A DNA stretch of 19,939 bases from Cellvibrionaceae bacterium (lineage in GTDB: Bacteria > Pseudomonadota > Gammaproteobacteria > Pseudomonadales > Cellvibrionaceae), in contig JALUYN010000100.1 in the NCBI GenBank assembly GCA_027012915.1, forward strand, positions 1 to 19,939, given 5' to 3'. Each line of letters begins with the position of its first letter. The stretch's first letter is position 1. The translations under genes were made by a program, and so were the position numbers. The notes beneath the pieces are model-generated. The model made no database searches and was not told the origin of the DNA. It saw only the letters and a list, made by a program, of their open reading frames with translations. Positions 8,518 through 16,186 of this stretch are shown in pieces.

Positions 8518-9165
8518 TCAATTGAGACCGGCAATGTAGTTGGCCAGAGCTACGATTTCAGCGTCGCTGAGATTGGCAGCAACTTCTCGCATGGTCTTGG
8601 TATCGCCATCGTTGACGCGGTTACCAGCACGGAAATCACGCAGCTGCTTTTCGATGTATGCAGCGTGCTGACCACCCAGACGAGGGTAACCGGCAGGATC
8701 ATTACCCTTTCCGGAAGGAGAGTGACAACCGGTACAGGCCGGGGTGCCCACTTTCGGGTTGCCTGCACGATAAGTCTTCTCGCCGAGAGCCAAACCATCA
8801 ACTTTGATACCGGAGTTCACCTGAACTTCGATTTCTTTAGAACCGGACAGCTGCAGGGGCTTACTATTGAAGAACGCCGCCACATTGGCAATGTCCTCGT
8901 CGGTGTAACCGTTCAGCAGACCAGTCATTTCTGGAACATTGCGGCTACCGTTCTTGATATCCTGCATTTGCTTAATCAGATACTTTTCACCCAAACCTGC
9001 CAGTTTAGGGAAGTTTGGCGCAGGGCTGTTGCCATCAGATCCGTGACACGCAGCGCACATAACAGCCTTGCCTTCACCTGCAGCAGCGTCGCCCGCAGCC
9101 ATGGAAGCTGGTGCAACCACCATCAAGCTCATCATCATCAGTACAGGTTTGAATATCTTTTTCAT
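8518..9165 (-). CDS. Dihaem cytochrome c4
   Basis: About 215 residues with a signal peptide ([24 protein letters not shown]) and two tandem cytochrome c domains. The haem-binding motifs are CAACH (residues 37-41) and CTGCH (144-148); candidate axial methionines are in PEMTGLL and the TKTMREVA segment. Cytochrome c4 is a periplasmic, usually membrane-associated electron carrier between the bc1 complex and terminal oxidases. The ATG at 9165 gives a clean signal peptide; a GTG five codons upstream is possible but less natural. The gene is followed by a strong terminator and preceded by a roughly 175-bp region shared with divergent engB. The same gene sits beside dsbA and engB in Pseudomonas. It may serve the cytochrome oxidase whose assembly genes lie at the right end of the window (inference). 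Confidence 0.95.
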   Translation of the reverse strand: MKKIFKPVLMMMSLMVVAPASMAAGDAAAGEGKAVMCAACHGSDGNSPAPNFPKLAGLGEKYLIKQMQDIKNGSRNVPEMTGLLNGYTDEDIANVAAFFNSKPLQLSGSKEIEVQVNSGIKVDGLALGEKTYRAGNPKVGTPACTGCHSPSGKGNDPAGYPRLGGQHAAYIEKQLRDFRAGNRVNDGDTKTMREVAANLSDAEIVALANYIAGLN

Positions 9166-9340
9166 CGGCAAATCCGTCACTCTAAAAATAAGGTTATTTC
9201 ATCTAATTTGTGTCTGCAGAAACCGTCAAAGTCGCCTCGTTCTCATGCGAAGGCTACAATGCCGGGCGTTTCCTAGCCCAAAAAACGCGCCTATTATATA
9301 CGAACCATTTGAAATCACACTATTTCGACAGGGTTATCTC

Positions 9341-9970
9341 TTGAAGAAGATCAATTATCGAGCAGCTCACTACACTCAAAGTGCCCCCTCCATTCGCCAG
9401 TGTCCAGCGGACCAGGGCGCCGAAGTCGCCTTCGCCGGGCGCTCTAACGCCGGAAAAAGCAGCGCTATCAACACCCTAACCCAAAACTCCAAGCTTGCGC
9501 GCACCAGTAAGACACCTGGCCGCACCCAACTGATCAATTTCTTCGATCTCACCGAATCACAGCGCCTGGTAGACCTGCCCGGCTACGGATACGCCAAAGT
9601 CCCCTTGAAGATGAAACAGGAATGGGAGCGCAATCTGACCGAATACCTGAATGAACGCCAATGTCTCAAAGGTATGGTGCTGATGATGGACTGCCGCCAC
9701 CCCATGCAAGAACTGGATACGATGATGCTTAACTGGGCCATCGAGGCCGAGACCCCGGTACATATCCTGTTGACCAAGTGCGACAAGTTAAAAAAAGGTC
9801 CCGCTCAATCCACCCTGTTAGCCGTGCGTAAGCACTTGAAGGAAGCCCAGGTGGACGATCTGGTGTCAGCTCAACTGTTTTCATCTCTCAAAAAACAAGG
9901 GGTTGATCAATTGATGCAGACACTGGATCAGTGGTTGGCCGTAGAAGAGGCCGAGAGTGTTAGAGAGTAA
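9341..9970 (+). CDS. engB: Ribosome biogenesis GTPase EngB/YihA/YsxC
   Basis: About 209 residues of a TrmE-Era-EngA-EngB-family GTPase needed for large ribosomal subunit assembly. The G motifs in order are GRSNAGKSS (residues 33-41), the G2 threonine in [17 protein letters not shown] (G3), TKCDKL (G4) and FSSLKKQG (G5). I chose the TTG at 9341 because AGGG lies 7 bp upstream and the resulting N-terminus ([18 protein letters not shown]) matches that of EngB proteins. No ATG is available without running back into the cytochrome c4 region on the other strand. TTG starts usually lower expression. TATTATATA at 9292-9300 is a possible -10, but no good -35 precedes it. The 742-bp gap to polA carries two sRNA genes, and the terminator at 10.03 kb may also catch engB transcripts. 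Confidence 0.95.
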   Translation: MKKINYRAAHYTQSAPSIRQCPADQGAEVAFAGRSNAGKSSAINTLTQNSKLARTSKTPGRTQLINFFDLTESQRLVDLPGYGYAKVPLKMKQEWERNLTEYLNERQCLKGMVLMMDCRHPMQELDTMMLNWAIEAETPVHILLTKCDKLKKGPAQSTLLAVRKHLKEAQVDDLVSAQLFSSLKKQGVDQLMQTLDQWLAVEEAESVRE

Positions 9971-10020
9971 CGCCGATTTGAACTCTGCTCCCTTTCACCT
10001 CTAGTGCTAATCTCCCCCGA

Positions 10021-10056
10021 AAAATAAAAAACCCCAGCTTTTGAGGGCTGGGGTTT
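10021..10056 (-). terminator. Intrinsic terminator of sRNA gene 1
   Basis: On the minus strand AAACCCCAGC (10056-10047) pairs perfectly with GCTGGGGTTT (10038-10029) across an 8-base loop, then runs into TTTTATTTT. The T-tract is on the minus strand, giving the direction of the sRNA; the hairpin may also slow engB transcription from the other side. Confidence 0.92.
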
Positions 10057-10131
10057 GGCTTAGCTTTCTGAAAAGCGCCATGGCCAAAGGCCAAATAAGT
10101 TAAGGAGAGCAAGACACCATGAAATATCTTG
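10021..10131 (-). ncRNA. Predicted sRNA 1 (ErsA/Spot 42 position), about 110 nt
   Basis: The gene is bounded by a sigma-E-type promoter and an intrinsic terminator on the minus strand. Predicted elements in order: a 5' hairpin with arms CAAGA/TCTTG (10131-10127 and 10114-10110); a pyrimidine-rich single strand GCTCTCCTTA complementary to a Shine-Dalgarno; a stem TGGCC-TTT-GGCCA (10093-10081); a stem GCTTT-TCAG-AAAGC (10076-10063); and the terminator. Thirty-four bases (10101-10134) are identical to sRNA gene 2 (10535-10568), covering the 5' hairpin and pyrimidine seed, while the later stems differ in sequence but keep pairing. The slot between engB and polA encodes ErsA in P. aeruginosa and Spot 42 in enterics. 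I cannot confirm sequence homology to either from memory. The start is estimated from the -10. Confidence 0.8.
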
Positions 10132-10135
10132 TACT

Positions 10136-10163
10136 TTAGGACCGGGGCTAGCAGAGAAAGTTC
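10136..10163 (-). promoter_or_regulatory. Sigma-E/AlgU-type promoter of sRNA gene 1
   Basis: Minus strand: GAACTT (10163-10158), 16-base spacer ending GCCCCGG, then TCCTAA (10141-10136). It fits the AlgU/sigma-E pattern and is the same as the promoter of sRNA gene 2, including the GTGAACTT and GCCCCGGTC blocks, although the rest of the spacer has diverged. Confidence 0.78.
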
Positions 10164-10257
10164 ACGGAAATATCACATTTTTTGGAGTTGGCCGGAAATC
10201 ACCATTTATAAATGACACCGAGATGGCAACTAGCAGGAACAGGGTTCTTACTTCAAA

Positions 10258-10302
10258 ATCGGAGTGAGTTTAGACAATACCCTAAATTGTTCCCGACAAT
10301 TT
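10258..10302. repeat. 45-bp direct repeat, copy A (partial palindrome)
   Basis: Forty-five bases identical to 10384-10428, 126 bp apart. It starts ATCGGAGTGAGTTTAGACAA and ends with the small hairpin AAATTGT-TCCCG-ACAATTT. Compared with copy B the outer right arm is missing (GCGTCT instead of AGGGTA), leaving a 7-bp stem. Confidence 0.9.
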
Positions 10303-10383
10303 GCGTCTACCCTTTAAATGGCCTGCAAACCTGCGACATACCGCTCACGGCATCCATGCCTTCCAAGCAAATAGTAATTCGAT

Positions 10384-10435
10384 ATCGGAGTGAGTTTAGA
10401 CAATACCCTAAATTGTTCCCGACAATTTAGGGTAT
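10384..10435. repeat. 45-bp direct repeat, copy B, with complete 14-bp inverted repeat
   Basis: Carries the same 45 bases as copy A but with an intact hairpin. ATACCCTAAATTGT (10403-10416), loop TCCCG, and its exact complement (10422-10435) form a perfect 14-bp stem. It lies 18 bp past the terminator hairpin region of sRNA gene 2. No T-tract follows on either strand, so it looks like a REP/BIME-type extragenic palindrome or protein-binding site rather than a terminator. Confidence 0.88.
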
Positions 10436-10452
10436 ACACCCCATCCCTGGGG

Positions 10453-10565
10453 ATAAAAAAAGCCCCGGGGTTTAGGCCGGGGCTGGGTATGCTTCTTTGG
10501 GGAAAGCATCGCGGCCCATCAGGGCCACATTAAGTAAGGAGAGCAAGACACCATGAAATATCTTG
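10453..10565 (-). ncRNA. Predicted sRNA 2, paralogue of sRNA 1, about 110 nt
   Basis: Same plan as sRNA 1 on the minus strand. It has the 5' hairpin CAAGA/TCTTG (10565-10544), the seed GCTCTCCTTA, a stem GGCCC-TGAT-GGGCC (10526-10513), a stem ATGCTT/AAGCAT with a 9-base loop (10509-10489) and the terminator. The 5' 34 bases are identical to sRNA 1; stems 2 and 3 and the terminator differ in sequence but retain base pairing, which is evidence for selection on RNA structure. It is the copy nearer polA. Both copies would respond to the same sigma factor and share targets through the identical seed, while their 3' halves may differ in stability or partners (inference). Start position estimated from the -10. 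Confidence 0.8.
10454..10484 (-). terminator. Intrinsic terminator of sRNA gene 2
   Basis: Minus strand: AGCCCCGG (10484-10477), 8-base loop, CCGGGGCT (10468-10461), then seven T. GC-rich stem with a strong T-tract, so termination should be efficient. Confidence 0.92.
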
Positions 10566-10569
10566 TACC

Positions 10570-10597
10570 TTATGACCGGGGCGGTTTTTAAAAGTTC
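10570..10597 (-). promoter_or_regulatory. Sigma-E/AlgU-type promoter of sRNA gene 2
   Basis: Minus strand: GAACTT (10597-10592), 16-base spacer ending GCCCCGG, then TCATAA (10575-10570). Together with the sRNA 1 and dsbA promoters this gives three independent GAACTT...CGGTC matches in 2.2 kb, all on the minus strand and all just upstream of a gene or terminator-bounded RNA. Confidence 0.8.
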
Positions 10598-10652
10598 ACT
10601 GCAGCCGTACTTTTTTTGAATTTTCTTTCCCGGGCTCTACCCACCGAAGTCG

Positions 10653-10661
10653 TGCTATACG
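10653..10661 (+). promoter_or_regulatory. polA: Possible extended -10 of polA
   Basis: TGCTATACG resembles an extended -10 (TGnTATAMT) about 52 bp before the polA start. No good -35 is visible at 16-18 bp upstream, so this is weakly supported. Confidence 0.35.
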
Positions 10662-10712
10662 ACAATAACACCCCTCGATTCCCCTTCTGACACCCAAATA
10701 ACGGAAAACAGC

Positions 10713-13445
10713 ATGTCTCAAACCCCCTTGGTTCTGGTTGATGGTTCTTCATATCTGTACCGCGCCTATCACGCTCTCCCGCCGCTCACCAATTCCAAAG
10801 GACAACCCACCGGTGCAGTAAAGGGTGTTATTAACATGCTGCGGCGCATGGATAAGGACTTTCCAGGTAGTACCGTGGTCGTTATTTTTGACGCCAAGGG
10901 AAAGACTTTCCGCGACGATATCTACCCTGAATATAAGGCTCACCGACCTCCAATGCCGGACGATCTGCGCAGCCAGATCCAGCCTATTCACGACATTATT
11001 CGCGCCATGGGCCTGCCATTGTTGATCATCGATGGGGTCGAGGCCGATGACGTGATTGGCACCCTCGCCCATCAAGCAACGCAACAGGGTGTCGATGTGG
11101 TGGTGTCCACGGGCGATAAGGACATGGCGCAACTGGTGACCGAGCACGTCACGCTGGTGAACACCATGACCGACACCAAGATGGATATAGCCGGCGTTAA
11201 AGATAAGTTTGGCATCCCTCCAGAACTGATCATTGACTATCTCGCCCTCATGGGTGACAAGGTGGATAACATTCCAGGTGTCCCCGGAGTGGGAGAAAAG
11301 ACCGCCCTGGCCATGCTGCAGGGCGCAGGTGGTCTGGATGCCATCTACGGCAACTTGGAGGCGATCCGCGAACTGGAGTTTCGCGGTGCTAAAAAGATGC
11401 CCGAAAAGCTGGAAGAACATCGTGACTCAGCGTATTTGTCCTATGAACTGGCCACCATCAAGACCGATGTTGCCCTGGATCAGGGTCCTGCGGATCTGGC
11501 AGAGGAACCAGCTGATCGCGAACAGTTGCTATCACTGTTCAGAGATCTCGAGTTCAAAACCTGGGTTCGCGAACTGGAAAATGGTCCCAGCGAGCCGGAA
11601 TCAACAGAAGGCTCAGAAACACCCGCTGTTACAGCTATTGAGACAGATTATGAAACCCTGCTCACCGAGGAAGACCTGCAACGCTGGGTCGATACATTAA
11701 AGAGCGCCGAGCTATTCGCCTTCGATACTGAAACGACCAGCTTGGATTATATGGAAGCTAGGATAGTTGGGGTGTCCTTCTGCGCCGAACCGGGCAAGGC
11801 CGCCTATGTACCCTTCGGCCACGACTATATGGGCGCACCAGAGCAGCTTTCGGAAGATCTGGTTTGGGCAGTACTGAAGCCTCTGCTGGAGGACGACTCG
11901 GTTAAGAAGGTGGGCCAAAACCTTAAGTACGATCGCAGCGTACTGGCCAATCACGATATCCAACTTCGCGGCGTCGCCTACGACACCATGCTGGAATCCT
12001 ATGTACTGGATTCCTCCGGTCGCCACGATATGGACACCCTGGCCGAAAAATATCTCGACCACAAAACCATCCACTTTGAAGACATCGCGGGCAAAGGCGC
12101 CAAGCAACTCACTTTTAACCAGATCAAACTGGAGGAAGCTGGTCCCTACGCTTCTGAAGACGCGGACATTACCCTGAGATTGCATCAGCATCTCTGGCCC
12201 CAGTTGCAAGATGAAGCCAGCCTGCAGCAGGTATTTGAAACCATCGAGCTACCACTATTGAGCGTTCTCTCTGACATCGAGCGAGGTGGCGCTTTGCTGG
12301 ACAGTAACCTGCTGGGCCAGCACAGCATCGAGCTCGGCGAACGCTTGGTGGAGATTGAGCGACAAGCCTACGAATTGGCCGGAGAGGAGTTCAACCTGGG
12401 CTCCCCCAAACAACTGGGAGCTATTCTATTTGAGAAACTCGAGTTACCGGTCATCAAGAAGACGCCCAAGGGCGCACCTTCCACGGCTGAGGAAGTACTT
12501 CAGGAATTGGCCCTGGATTACGAGCTGCCCGCGCTATTAATTGAACACCGTGGTCTCTCGAAGCTGAAATCCACCTATACCGACAAACTGCCAAAGATGG
12601 TCAAACCCGCTACCGGACGCGTACACACGTCCTACCACCAGGCGGTTACCGCGACCGGGCGTTTGTCGTCTTCGGATCCCAACTTGCAGAACATTCCCAT
12701 TCGCAATGACGAGGGGCGACGTATCCGCAAGGCCTTTATCGCCAAGCCTGGCAGTAAAATTGTCGCTGCGGATTACTCCCAGATCGAACTTCGCATTATG
12801 GCGCACCTATCCGGCGATGAGAGCCTGCAAAATGCTTTCGCCACCGGTCAGGATATCCACCGTGCCACGGCCGCAGAAATCTTTGACGAAGATCTGGACC
12901 AGGTTACCGACGAGCAGCGCCGCAATGCCAAGGCAGTCAATTTCGGTTTGATATACGGCATGTCCGCTTTCGGTCTTGCCAAGCAGCTCAATGTTGGTCG
13001 CTACCAGGCACAGGACTATATCGACCTCTACTTTGCCCGCTACCCGGGCGTACAACAGTATATGGATGACACCCGCAGCCAGGCCGCCGAGCAGGGCTAC
13101 GTGGAAACTCTCAAAGGCCGTCGACTCTATTTGCCAGAGATCAACTCGCGCAACGGCATGCGCCGTCAGGCCGCAGAACGCACTGCGATTAACGCCCCCA
13201 TGCAAGGTACGGCCGCGGATATTATCAAACTGGCCATGATCGATGTTGATCGGTGGTTACAGGAATCCAAACTGCAAGCCAAAGTCATTATGCAGGTACA
13301 CGATGAACTGGTATTAGAGGTTCCCGAAGCGGAACTTGATGAAGTGTGCGCGGGCTTGAAACAGCGTATGGAAGCAGCGATGACGTTGGATGTACCGCTG
13401 GTGGTCGATGTAGGTATTGGAGATAACTGGGACGAAGCCCACTAA
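10713..13445 (+). CDS. polA: DNA polymerase I
   Basis: A 910-residue, full-length Pol I (E. coli 928). The 5' nuclease domain occupies about residues 1-300 and starts [18 protein letters not shown], with the H3TH segment [14 protein letters not shown]. The 3'-5' proofreading domain is intact: ExoI D338/E340 (FDTETTSLD), Exo[15 protein letters not shown] and Exo[13 protein letters not shown]. In the polymerase domain, motif A is DYSQIELR (D687), motif [21 protein letters not shown] and motif C VHDELVLE (D864). All catalytic residues are present, so polymerase, proofreading and flap-nuclease functions in repair and Okazaki processing are expected. The ATG at 10713 has a weak ACGGA Shine-Dalgarno 8-12 bp upstream. 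polA diverges from the sRNA genes, with the sRNA 2 promoter about 115 bp upstream, and converges on the acyltransferase gene. Confidence 0.98.
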   Translation: MSQTPLVLVDGSSYLYRAYHALPPLTNSKGQPTGAVKGVINMLRRMDKDFPGSTVVVIFDAKGKTFRDDIYPEYKAHRPPMPDDLRSQIQPIHDIIRAMGLPLLIIDGVEADDVIGTLAHQATQQGVDVVVSTGDKDMAQLVTEHVTLVNTMTDTKMDIAGVKDKFGIPPELIIDYLALMGDKVDNIPGVPGVGEKTALAMLQGAGGLDAIYGNLEAIRELEFRGAKKMPEKLEEHRDSAYLSYELATIKTDVALDQGPADLAEEPADREQLLSLFRDLEFKTWVRELENGPSEPESTEGSETPAVTAIETDYETLLTEEDLQRWVDTLKSAELFAFDTETTSLDYMEARIVGVSFCAEPGKAAYVPFGHDYMGAPEQLSEDLVWAVLKPLLEDDSVKKVGQNLKYDRSVLANHDIQLRGVAYDTMLESYVLDSSGRHDMDTLAEKYLDHKTIHFEDIAGKGAKQLTFNQIKLEEAGPYASEDADITLRLHQHLWPQLQDEASLQQVFETIELPLLSVLSDIERGGALLDSNLLGQHSIELGERLVEIERQAYELAGEEFNLGSPKQLGAILFEKLELPVIKKTPKGAPSTAEEVLQELALDYELPALLIEHRGLSKLKSTYTDKLPKMVKPATGRVHTSYHQAVTATGRLSSSDPNLQNIPIRNDEGRRIRKAFIAKPGSKIVAADYSQIELRIMAHLSGDESLQNAFATGQDIHRATAAEIFDEDLDQVTDEQRRNAKAVNFGLIYGMSAFGLAKQLNVGRYQAQDYIDLYFARYPGVQQYMDDTRSQAAEQGYVETLKGRRLYLPEINSRNGMRRQAAERTAINAPMQGTAADIIKLAMIDVDRWLQESKLQAKVIMQVHDELVLEVPEAELDEVCAGLKQRMEAAMTLDVPLVVDVGIGDNWDEAH

Positions 13446-13460
13446 TCGTTGTGGTGATAG

Positions 13461-13490
13461 TTAGGAGTAGCCAGGACTAGCTACTCCTAA
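13461..13490. terminator. Hairpin between convergent polA and olsF-like gene
   Basis: TTAGGAGTAGC (13461-13471) and GCTACTCCTAA (13480-13490) form a perfect 11-bp stem with an 8-base loop, 15 bp past the polA stop and 30 bp past the opposing stop. No T-tract follows on either strand, so it may end or stabilise both transcripts rather than act as a classic intrinsic terminator. Confidence 0.5.
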
Positions 13491-13519
13491 CCCCTCCTAA
13501 AGATCGGTATTGCACCTGA

Positions 13520-15238
13520 TCACTCGCCTAAATAGCGTTTGCGCTTCTTGGGTTTTAGGTACTCCAGATCCACCAACACCAAGCCATCAATACAATCGGA
13601 AAAATCCGGGTCCACATTAAAGTCTGCAAACTGCACCCCACCTTCTTTGCAAATTTCAGTGTACTGTTTGTATAGAGTGGGCACATTGACATCCATTGCG
13701 GACATTTCGGATTTCAAACGAGTGAACTCTTCGGAGTAATTTTCGCCAGTGTAATCTTCAAATACTTCGGAGCGCACTTCGAAGGGCTGCCTGGCATCGG
13801 CGAACGGCGATTGTTCAGGAAAGTGGGCCCGATAGAAAGCCACTAGTTTTTCCTTCGCCAATTGCGGATAACTGTTGCTGATACTGACAGGTCCAAACAG
13901 GTAGCGCATTTGCGGATATTTGTTGAGGTAGGCACCAATCCCATACCACAGATAATCCAGGCTGCGCTTACCCCAATAGCGGGGCTGCACAAAACTGCGG
14001 CCGAGCTCGACGCCGTATTTGAACGTATCGGCATCAGTATCTACGTAGTCAAACAGGGTTTGGGAATACAGCGGACAGCCGTCATTGCGTATATCGCCTT
14101 TGGCGATGGCCTCCGCCGCCTTGACCAGACGATAGGCGCCGACGATTTCCAGAGCCTCATCATCCCACAATACGATGTGATCGTAGTAGCTGTCATAGGA
14201 ATCGATATCGCGGCGCAGTCCACTGCCTTCACCTACAGCACGGAAACTGATTTCACGCAGGCGACCAATCTCTCGCATAACAACAGAATCACCACTGTAG
14301 TTGAAAAGATAAATCTGTTTTCCATCACCCGTTTCACCCAGGCGTTCGCAGGCCCGCAACTCCTGGCGCAGTTCTACTTTGGATTCCGGATGCGCAATGG
14401 TTCGTGCGTTGGTATCAAAAAAGGGTTCGGTTTTATTTTTGCCAAGTTTGTAAACGTGACGCTTAAACAGCTTGGTCACAGATTTTTTCTTGAGAGGTAG
14501 CGCAGAATAGGTTTCAAATGGAATCGCCGGGCCGATACGCATTTGGATGGACGACTTCATCTGTTTAAACATCTCATTCACCAGCAGTAAAGTCGACAGA
14601 GGTTTTGCCAACAGGGATACGCTGTAAAAGAAAATGGAATTACGGCCATCAATAAAAATCGGCAGAATCGGCGCTTTGGCGCGACGGGCAAACTTTATAA
14701 AACCATTGTGCCACTTGCCGTCTTTCACCCCAGTCGGCCCGGCTCTGGAAACTTCACCGGCAGGAAAGATGATCATGGCACCCCCACCCTGCAGATGAGC
14801 ATCAATGGCTCGAATATTGTCCTTGGCGGTGCGGTTACCCATGTTATCTACCGGTAACAGTACATTCTCGAGCGGAGGCAGAGACATCAGCAGCTCATTG
14901 GCTACCGCCTTCACATCGCGGCGCACTTCACCCACCATTTTTAGCAGTGCCAAGCCATCGAGACTGCCGATGGGATGGTTTGAAACAATCACCACTGGTC
15001 CCTGAGTCGGAATACACTCACGCTCGCGATCACTGACGGAGTACTGAAAATCGAAGTGATCGAGCACCTGGTCTACGAAATCAAATCCCTTCAGGTGCGG
15101 ATATTTTTCTTCAAAGTTTTTGAATTCAGACTCATGAAACAGAAAGCGCAGAAAAGCCACTACCATGCGTCTGATGAAACCGTATTTGCTCACGGCGGGA
15201 GGTAATTGTTGAGAGACAACATTCTCTACGGAAATCAT
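13520..15238 (-). CDS. OlsF-like bifunctional acyltransferase (ornithine lipid synthesis)
   Basis: A 572-residue fusion of two acyltransferases. The N-terminal half is PlsC/LPLAT-like: the catalytic histidine motif NHPIGSLDG (H88, D94) and the FPAGEVSR motif (158-165) are the OlsF/haemolysin-type variants of HX4D and PEG. The C-terminal part (about 300-540, from ELRACERLGE through REISFRAVGEGSG and PRYWGKRSLDYLWYGI) is an OlsB-like GNAT N-acyltransferase. This order is that of OlsF of Serratia and Bacteroidetes, which makes ornithine lipid (a phosphorus-free membrane lipid) from ornithine and acyl-ACP. AGAGG lies 8 bp before the ATG at 15238. It follows the phosphoesterase gene by 62 bp on the same strand, downstream of a PhoB box, so induction by phosphate starvation is expected. 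An alternative is a generic lysophospholipid acyltransferase; the substrate amine is inferred. Confidence 0.82.
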   Translation of the reverse strand: MISVENVVSQQLPPAVSKYGFIRRMVVAFLRFLFHESEFKNFEEKYPHLKGFDFVDQVLDHFDFQYSVSDRERECIPTQGPVVIVSNHPIGSLDGLALLKMVGEVRRDVKAVANELLMSLPPLENVLLPVDNMGNRTAKDNIRAIDAHLQGGGAMIIFPAGEVSRAGPTGVKDGKWHNGFIKFARRAKAPILPIFIDGRNSIFFYSVSLLAKPLSTLLLVNEMFKQMKSSIQMRIGPAIPFETYSALPLKKKSVTKLFKRHVYKLGKNKTEPFFDTNARTIAHPESKVELRQELRACERLGETGDGKQIYLFNYSGDSVVMREIGRLREISFRAVGEGSGLRRDIDSYDSYYDHIVLWDDEALEIVGAYRLVKAAEAIAKGDIRNDGCPLYSQTLFDYVDTDADTFKYGVELGRSFVQPRYWGKRSLDYLWYGIGAYLNKYPQMRYLFGPVSISNSYPQLAKEKLVAFYRAHFPEQSPFADARQPFEVRSEVFEDYTGENYSEEFTRLKSEMSAMDVNVPTLYKQYTEICKEGGVQFADFNVDPDFSDCIDGLVLVDLEYLKPKKRKRYLGE

Positions 15239-15300
15239 AATCTCAGCCTCTTATACCCTGTCATTCTTATACTCAATTTGTTGTTATACCGACTTTGCTC

Positions 15301-16125
15301 TTACGCATAGCCACGCGCCGCCAATGGCGCAGCCTTTTCTGGTTTTTTGGTATGTTCAGCGACTGAAATTTTCTTTACTGACTTTTGCCGATCACTCCAG
15401 TGAATAATTTCCAGATGTCCTGTTTCATCTTCGACCAACGCTGTACAGCTCTCTATCCAATCTCCGTCGTTGCAATACAGGATTCCGTCGATCACTCGAA
15501 TTTCCGCTTGATGAATATGACCGCACACCACGCCATCCAATTGTCGACGTTTTGCTTCATGCGCTGCGGCCTCTTCGAACACCTCAATAGCAGCACGAGC
15601 ATTTTTTACGGAGTTCTTCAGATAGTACGCCAGCGAAAAGTAGGAAAATCCGAAGCGGCGTCGAAAGAAATTTCCCCATCGATTGATAAACAACAAAAAG
15701 TCGTAAGCCAGATCGCCGATGATCTTTGTGTACTTACCAAAGCGAATTCGAGAATCCAGAATGTCGCCATGAAACAGAAGCAGACGTTTGTCTTGCGCGG
15801 TGACGTGAATAAATTCCTCATGTACTTCCACGGGACCAATCATATGCTCGACATAGTCGCGCATGGGTTCGTCATGATTACCGGGAATGTAAATAATGCG
15901 TGTGCCCTTCTTGGCCATTTTGAAGATGGCTTTAAGCACTTCATAGTGACTGGAGGGCCACATGAATTTTTTCTTCATGGACCACATATCGACGATATCG
16001 CCCACCAGATACAATGTGTCGCACTCCACTGATTTCAAGAAGCTCAGCAGGTACTCGGCTTTGCAATCCTTAAAACCCAGGTGAATATCAGACAACCAAA
16101 TAGTTCGGTAGTGTTTGCGTTTCAT
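15301..16125 (-). CDS. PlcP/LpxH2-like metallophosphoesterase
   Basis: A 274-residue calcineurin-fold phosphoesterase with the complete metal set: DIH (D13, H15), GDIVD (D43), GNHD (82-85), HGD (119-121) and GHIH (202-205). The blocks TLYLVGDIVD, RIIYIPGNHDE and GDWIESCTALVE recall PlcP, the phospholipase C that strips head groups from phospholipids in Sinorhizobium and marine bacteria under phosphate limitation. Such proteins are often annotated as UDP-2,3-diacylglucosamine diphosphatase (LpxH). No signal peptide is present, consistent with action at the cytoplasmic membrane face. The ATG at 16125 fits the family N-terminus, though its Shine-Dalgarno is poor. The PhoB box 62-90 bp upstream and the OlsF-like gene downstream favour PlcP over an LpxH role in lipid A synthesis, but the latter is not excluded. 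Confidence 0.85.
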   Translation of the reverse strand: MKRKHYRTIWLSDIHLGFKDCKAEYLLSFLKSVECDTLYLVGDIVDMWSMKKKFMWPSSHYEVLKAIFKMAKKGTRIIYIPGNHDEPMRDYVEHMIGPVEVHEEFIHVTAQDKRLLLFHGDILDSRIRFGKYTKIIGDLAYDFLLFINRWGNFFRRRFGFSYFSLAYYLKNSVKNARAAIEVFEEAAAHEAKRRQLDGVVCGHIHQAEIRVIDGILYCNDGDWIESCTALVEDETGHLEIIHWSDRQKSVKKISVAEHTKKPEKAAPLAARGYA

Positions 16126-16186
16126 AGCACAGTTTCATAAATCCAATCGTATTCTGTGCAACATATGGCATTGTGTTGAACGCCAA

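Larger units (their letters stand above)
10164..10452. other. Non-coding spacer between the two sRNA genes
   Basis: No convincing gene is present. The spacer contains the two 45-bp palindromic repeats (separate entries) and, between them, a small GGCAT-CC-ATGCC hairpin (about 10350-10361). A 72-codon plus-strand frame here (10212-10430) merely translates the DNA repeat twice, giving the same peptide RSEFRQYPKLFPTI each time, and has no ribosome-binding site. Confidence 0.7.

Noticed and set aside
8377..9276. A 299-codon open frame on the plus strand opposite cytochrome c4
   Set aside because: It lies over the well-supported cytochrome gene with two haem motifs, has no recognisable domain and crosses the terminator at 8472-8498; it is a shadow frame.
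9068..9340. Upstream extension of the engB frame back to position 9068
   Set aside because: It runs into the cytochrome c4 gene on the opposite strand and adds residues absent from EngB proteins; the TTG at 9341 with AGGG fits the family N-terminus.
10212..10430. A 72-codon plus-strand frame between the sRNA genes
   Set aside because: Its peptide is the 45-bp DNA repeat translated twice, with no ribosome-binding site or known family.
10258..10435. Repeats considered as a CRISPR fragment or integron attC sites
   Set aside because: Only two repeats, 126 bp apart with a dissimilar flank, no cas or integrase gene, and the attC core GTTRRRY is not matched.
13461..13490. Perfect 11-bp hairpin considered as a canonical intrinsic terminator
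   Set aside because: No T-tract on either side, so it is kept only as a low-confidence terminator-like hairpin.
15258..15264. CTGTCAT on the plus strand between the phosphoesterase and acyltransferase genes, a Pho half-site
   Set aside because: Single unit without an 11-bp partner and pointing away from the downstream gene.
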